Source: Prevotellaceae bacterium
GTDB taxonomy: Bacteria; Bacteroidota; Bacteroidia; Bacteroidales; UBA932
Direction of reading: 5' to 3'
Assembly: GCA_031257655.1 (NCBI GenBank)
Contig: JAIROF010000055.1
Coordinates: 1 to 5,230 of the forward strand
Length of the DNA stretch: 5,230 bases
Both the position numbers and the translations under genes were made by a program. Below, one piece after another: positions 4,833-5,230 of this stretch. Below the pieces are notes generated by a model. It was given only the letters and a program-made list of their open reading frames with translations. It was not told the origin of the DNA and ran no database searches. Position 1 is the first letter of the stretch, and every line of letters begins with the position of its first letter.

Positions 4833-5230
4833 TTATACATATCCGAAATTGATATAAAAGAAAGCCAAATCAAAAGCTTTGAAATGGTTGAATAATTTTT
4901 TGGAGAAACAGCATGTTTTTCGGAAAACTCTGCGAATACGATGTCTCAGGCGACAGTTATTACCTTCAATACCCACCGTACTTTTCTTTCCTATAACATG
5001 GTTATCACCCGAAAATGCACGGTTAAAACTTTCCCAATTGTCCGTATAAATCGTATCAAAACTCACGCCAAGCGAAGATAATTTATCTCTTAATTTCTTG
5101 GCTGTCCCAAAATTACGTTTTCCCCACACGAAAGCCACGATCTCGCCTGTTGATCGATGGTAAGCATAAATTAGCCACACTTTATTCTTTTTTTCTCCAA
5201 CATATGTCCAAAACTCATCCACCTCAAGGC
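4833..5230 (-). CDS. IS1-family transposase, C-terminal part
   Basis: This is the catalytic part of a DDE transposase; the frame is open at the right edge. The GTG at 5222 is an internal Val codon (the frame reads LEVDEFWTYVG), not a start. Counting that Val as 1, the acidic residues are Asp2 in DEFWTYVG, Asp61 in YTDNWESF and Glu86 in GIEGNNCRLRHRIRR. The last two are separated by 24 residues, which I recall as the short DD(24)E spacing of IS1. The block TCCFSKKLFNHFKAFDLAFF near the C-terminus is characteristic of the IS1 group found in Bacteroidota and cyanobacteria. No frameshift or stop interrupts the visible part, so it may be active. Classical IS1 makes its transposase by frameshifting between two frames; whether that applies here cannot be seen. 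It points in the same direction as the downstream barrel/caspase operon, with no obvious terminator between. Confidence 0.92.
   Translation of the reverse strand, partial: LEVDEFWTYVGEKKNKVWLIYAYHRSTGEIVAFVWGKRNFGTAKKLRDKLSSLGVSFDTIYTDNWESFNRAFSGDNHVIGKKSTVGIEGNNCRLRHRIRRVFRKTCCFSKKLFNHFKAFDLAFFYINFGYV

Larger units (their letters stand above)
4803..5230 (-). mobile_element. IS1-family insertion sequence, right part only
   Basis: The element contains an IS1-type transposase and extends beyond the right edge, so its left end and length are unknown. I place its end at 4803 because GGTGGTGTTCTACAAAG begins there. It starts GGT-x-x-TG like classical IS1 termini, and it is where the barrel signal-peptide frame loses meaning. 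An end at 4806 is also possible. The sequence is clearly AT-richer than the host genes, suggesting recent arrival. The A/T run beside it (about 4786-4802) is a likely insertion target; the matching duplication would lie outside the window. Confidence 0.75.

Noticed and set aside
4803..4860. Bacteroidota-type -7 (TAnnTTTG) promoter on the - strand at the IS end
   Set aside because: Candidates near CAAAGTAT and CAAATTAT do not fit the consensus spacing, and no convincing -33 TTTG element could be paired with them.
4376..4873. 165-codon - strand frame crossing the IS end
   Set aside because: It begins inside the transposase 3' region and runs out of frame through the barrel gene. The barrel-like composition is in the other frame, so this is not a fusion protein.

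Overview
The window looks like a chromosomal fragment of a Bacteroidota bacterium. The evidence is a SusC-SusD (RagA/RagB) outer-membrane nutrient-uptake pair, lipoproteins with acidic residues after the lipidated cysteine, an A-rich leader instead of a Shine-Dalgarno site, and beta-barrel proteins of a kind I associate with this phylum. The host genes are GC-rich. The right end (about 4800-5230) is visibly AT-richer and belongs to an insertion sequence. Genus and species cannot be read from this window.

Left to right on the + strand: 1-95 is the last 31 codons of a SusC-like TonB-dependent transporter. Bases 96-449 hold no gene. They carry a tract of 27 purine-rich 8-bp units (99-315), a small palindromic REP-like element (about 316-366) and a shorter inverted tract of the same octamers (367-430). 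The two tracts share a perfect 43-bp inverted repeat (114-156 with 387-429). Next comes a complete SusD/RagB lipoprotein gene (450-2213). The convergent intergenic region (2214-2388) contains a 7-bp tandem repeat, a 14-bp perfect hairpin with a duplicated arm, and a second 7-bp tandem repeat.

On the - strand, read right to left: a partial IS1-family transposase (5230-4833) ends about 30 bp from the presumed IS end near 4803. Immediately downstream is a two-module beta-barrel protein gene (4707-3904) whose start codon has been cut away. Its signal-peptide codons survive in frame at 4708-4800 with no start codon before the IS. It overlaps a second probable outer-membrane protein gene (3914-3321), which in turn overlaps a caspase-family (C14) lipoprotein gene (3342-2389) that has an intact His-Cys dyad and an EF-hand-like loop. 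The overlaps make this one transcription unit.

The + strand genes would bind and import a macromolecular nutrient (SusD captures, SusC transports). The - strand operon looks like an envelope-located module: a lipid-anchored caspase-like protease with two barrel proteins. Its first cistron is probably inactivated by the IS insertion, and its transcription may now come from within the IS. The points most worth following are the caspase/barrel operon, the decapitated barrel gene, and the short tandem repeats that start at or just after three independent stop codons, each oriented with the gene it follows.
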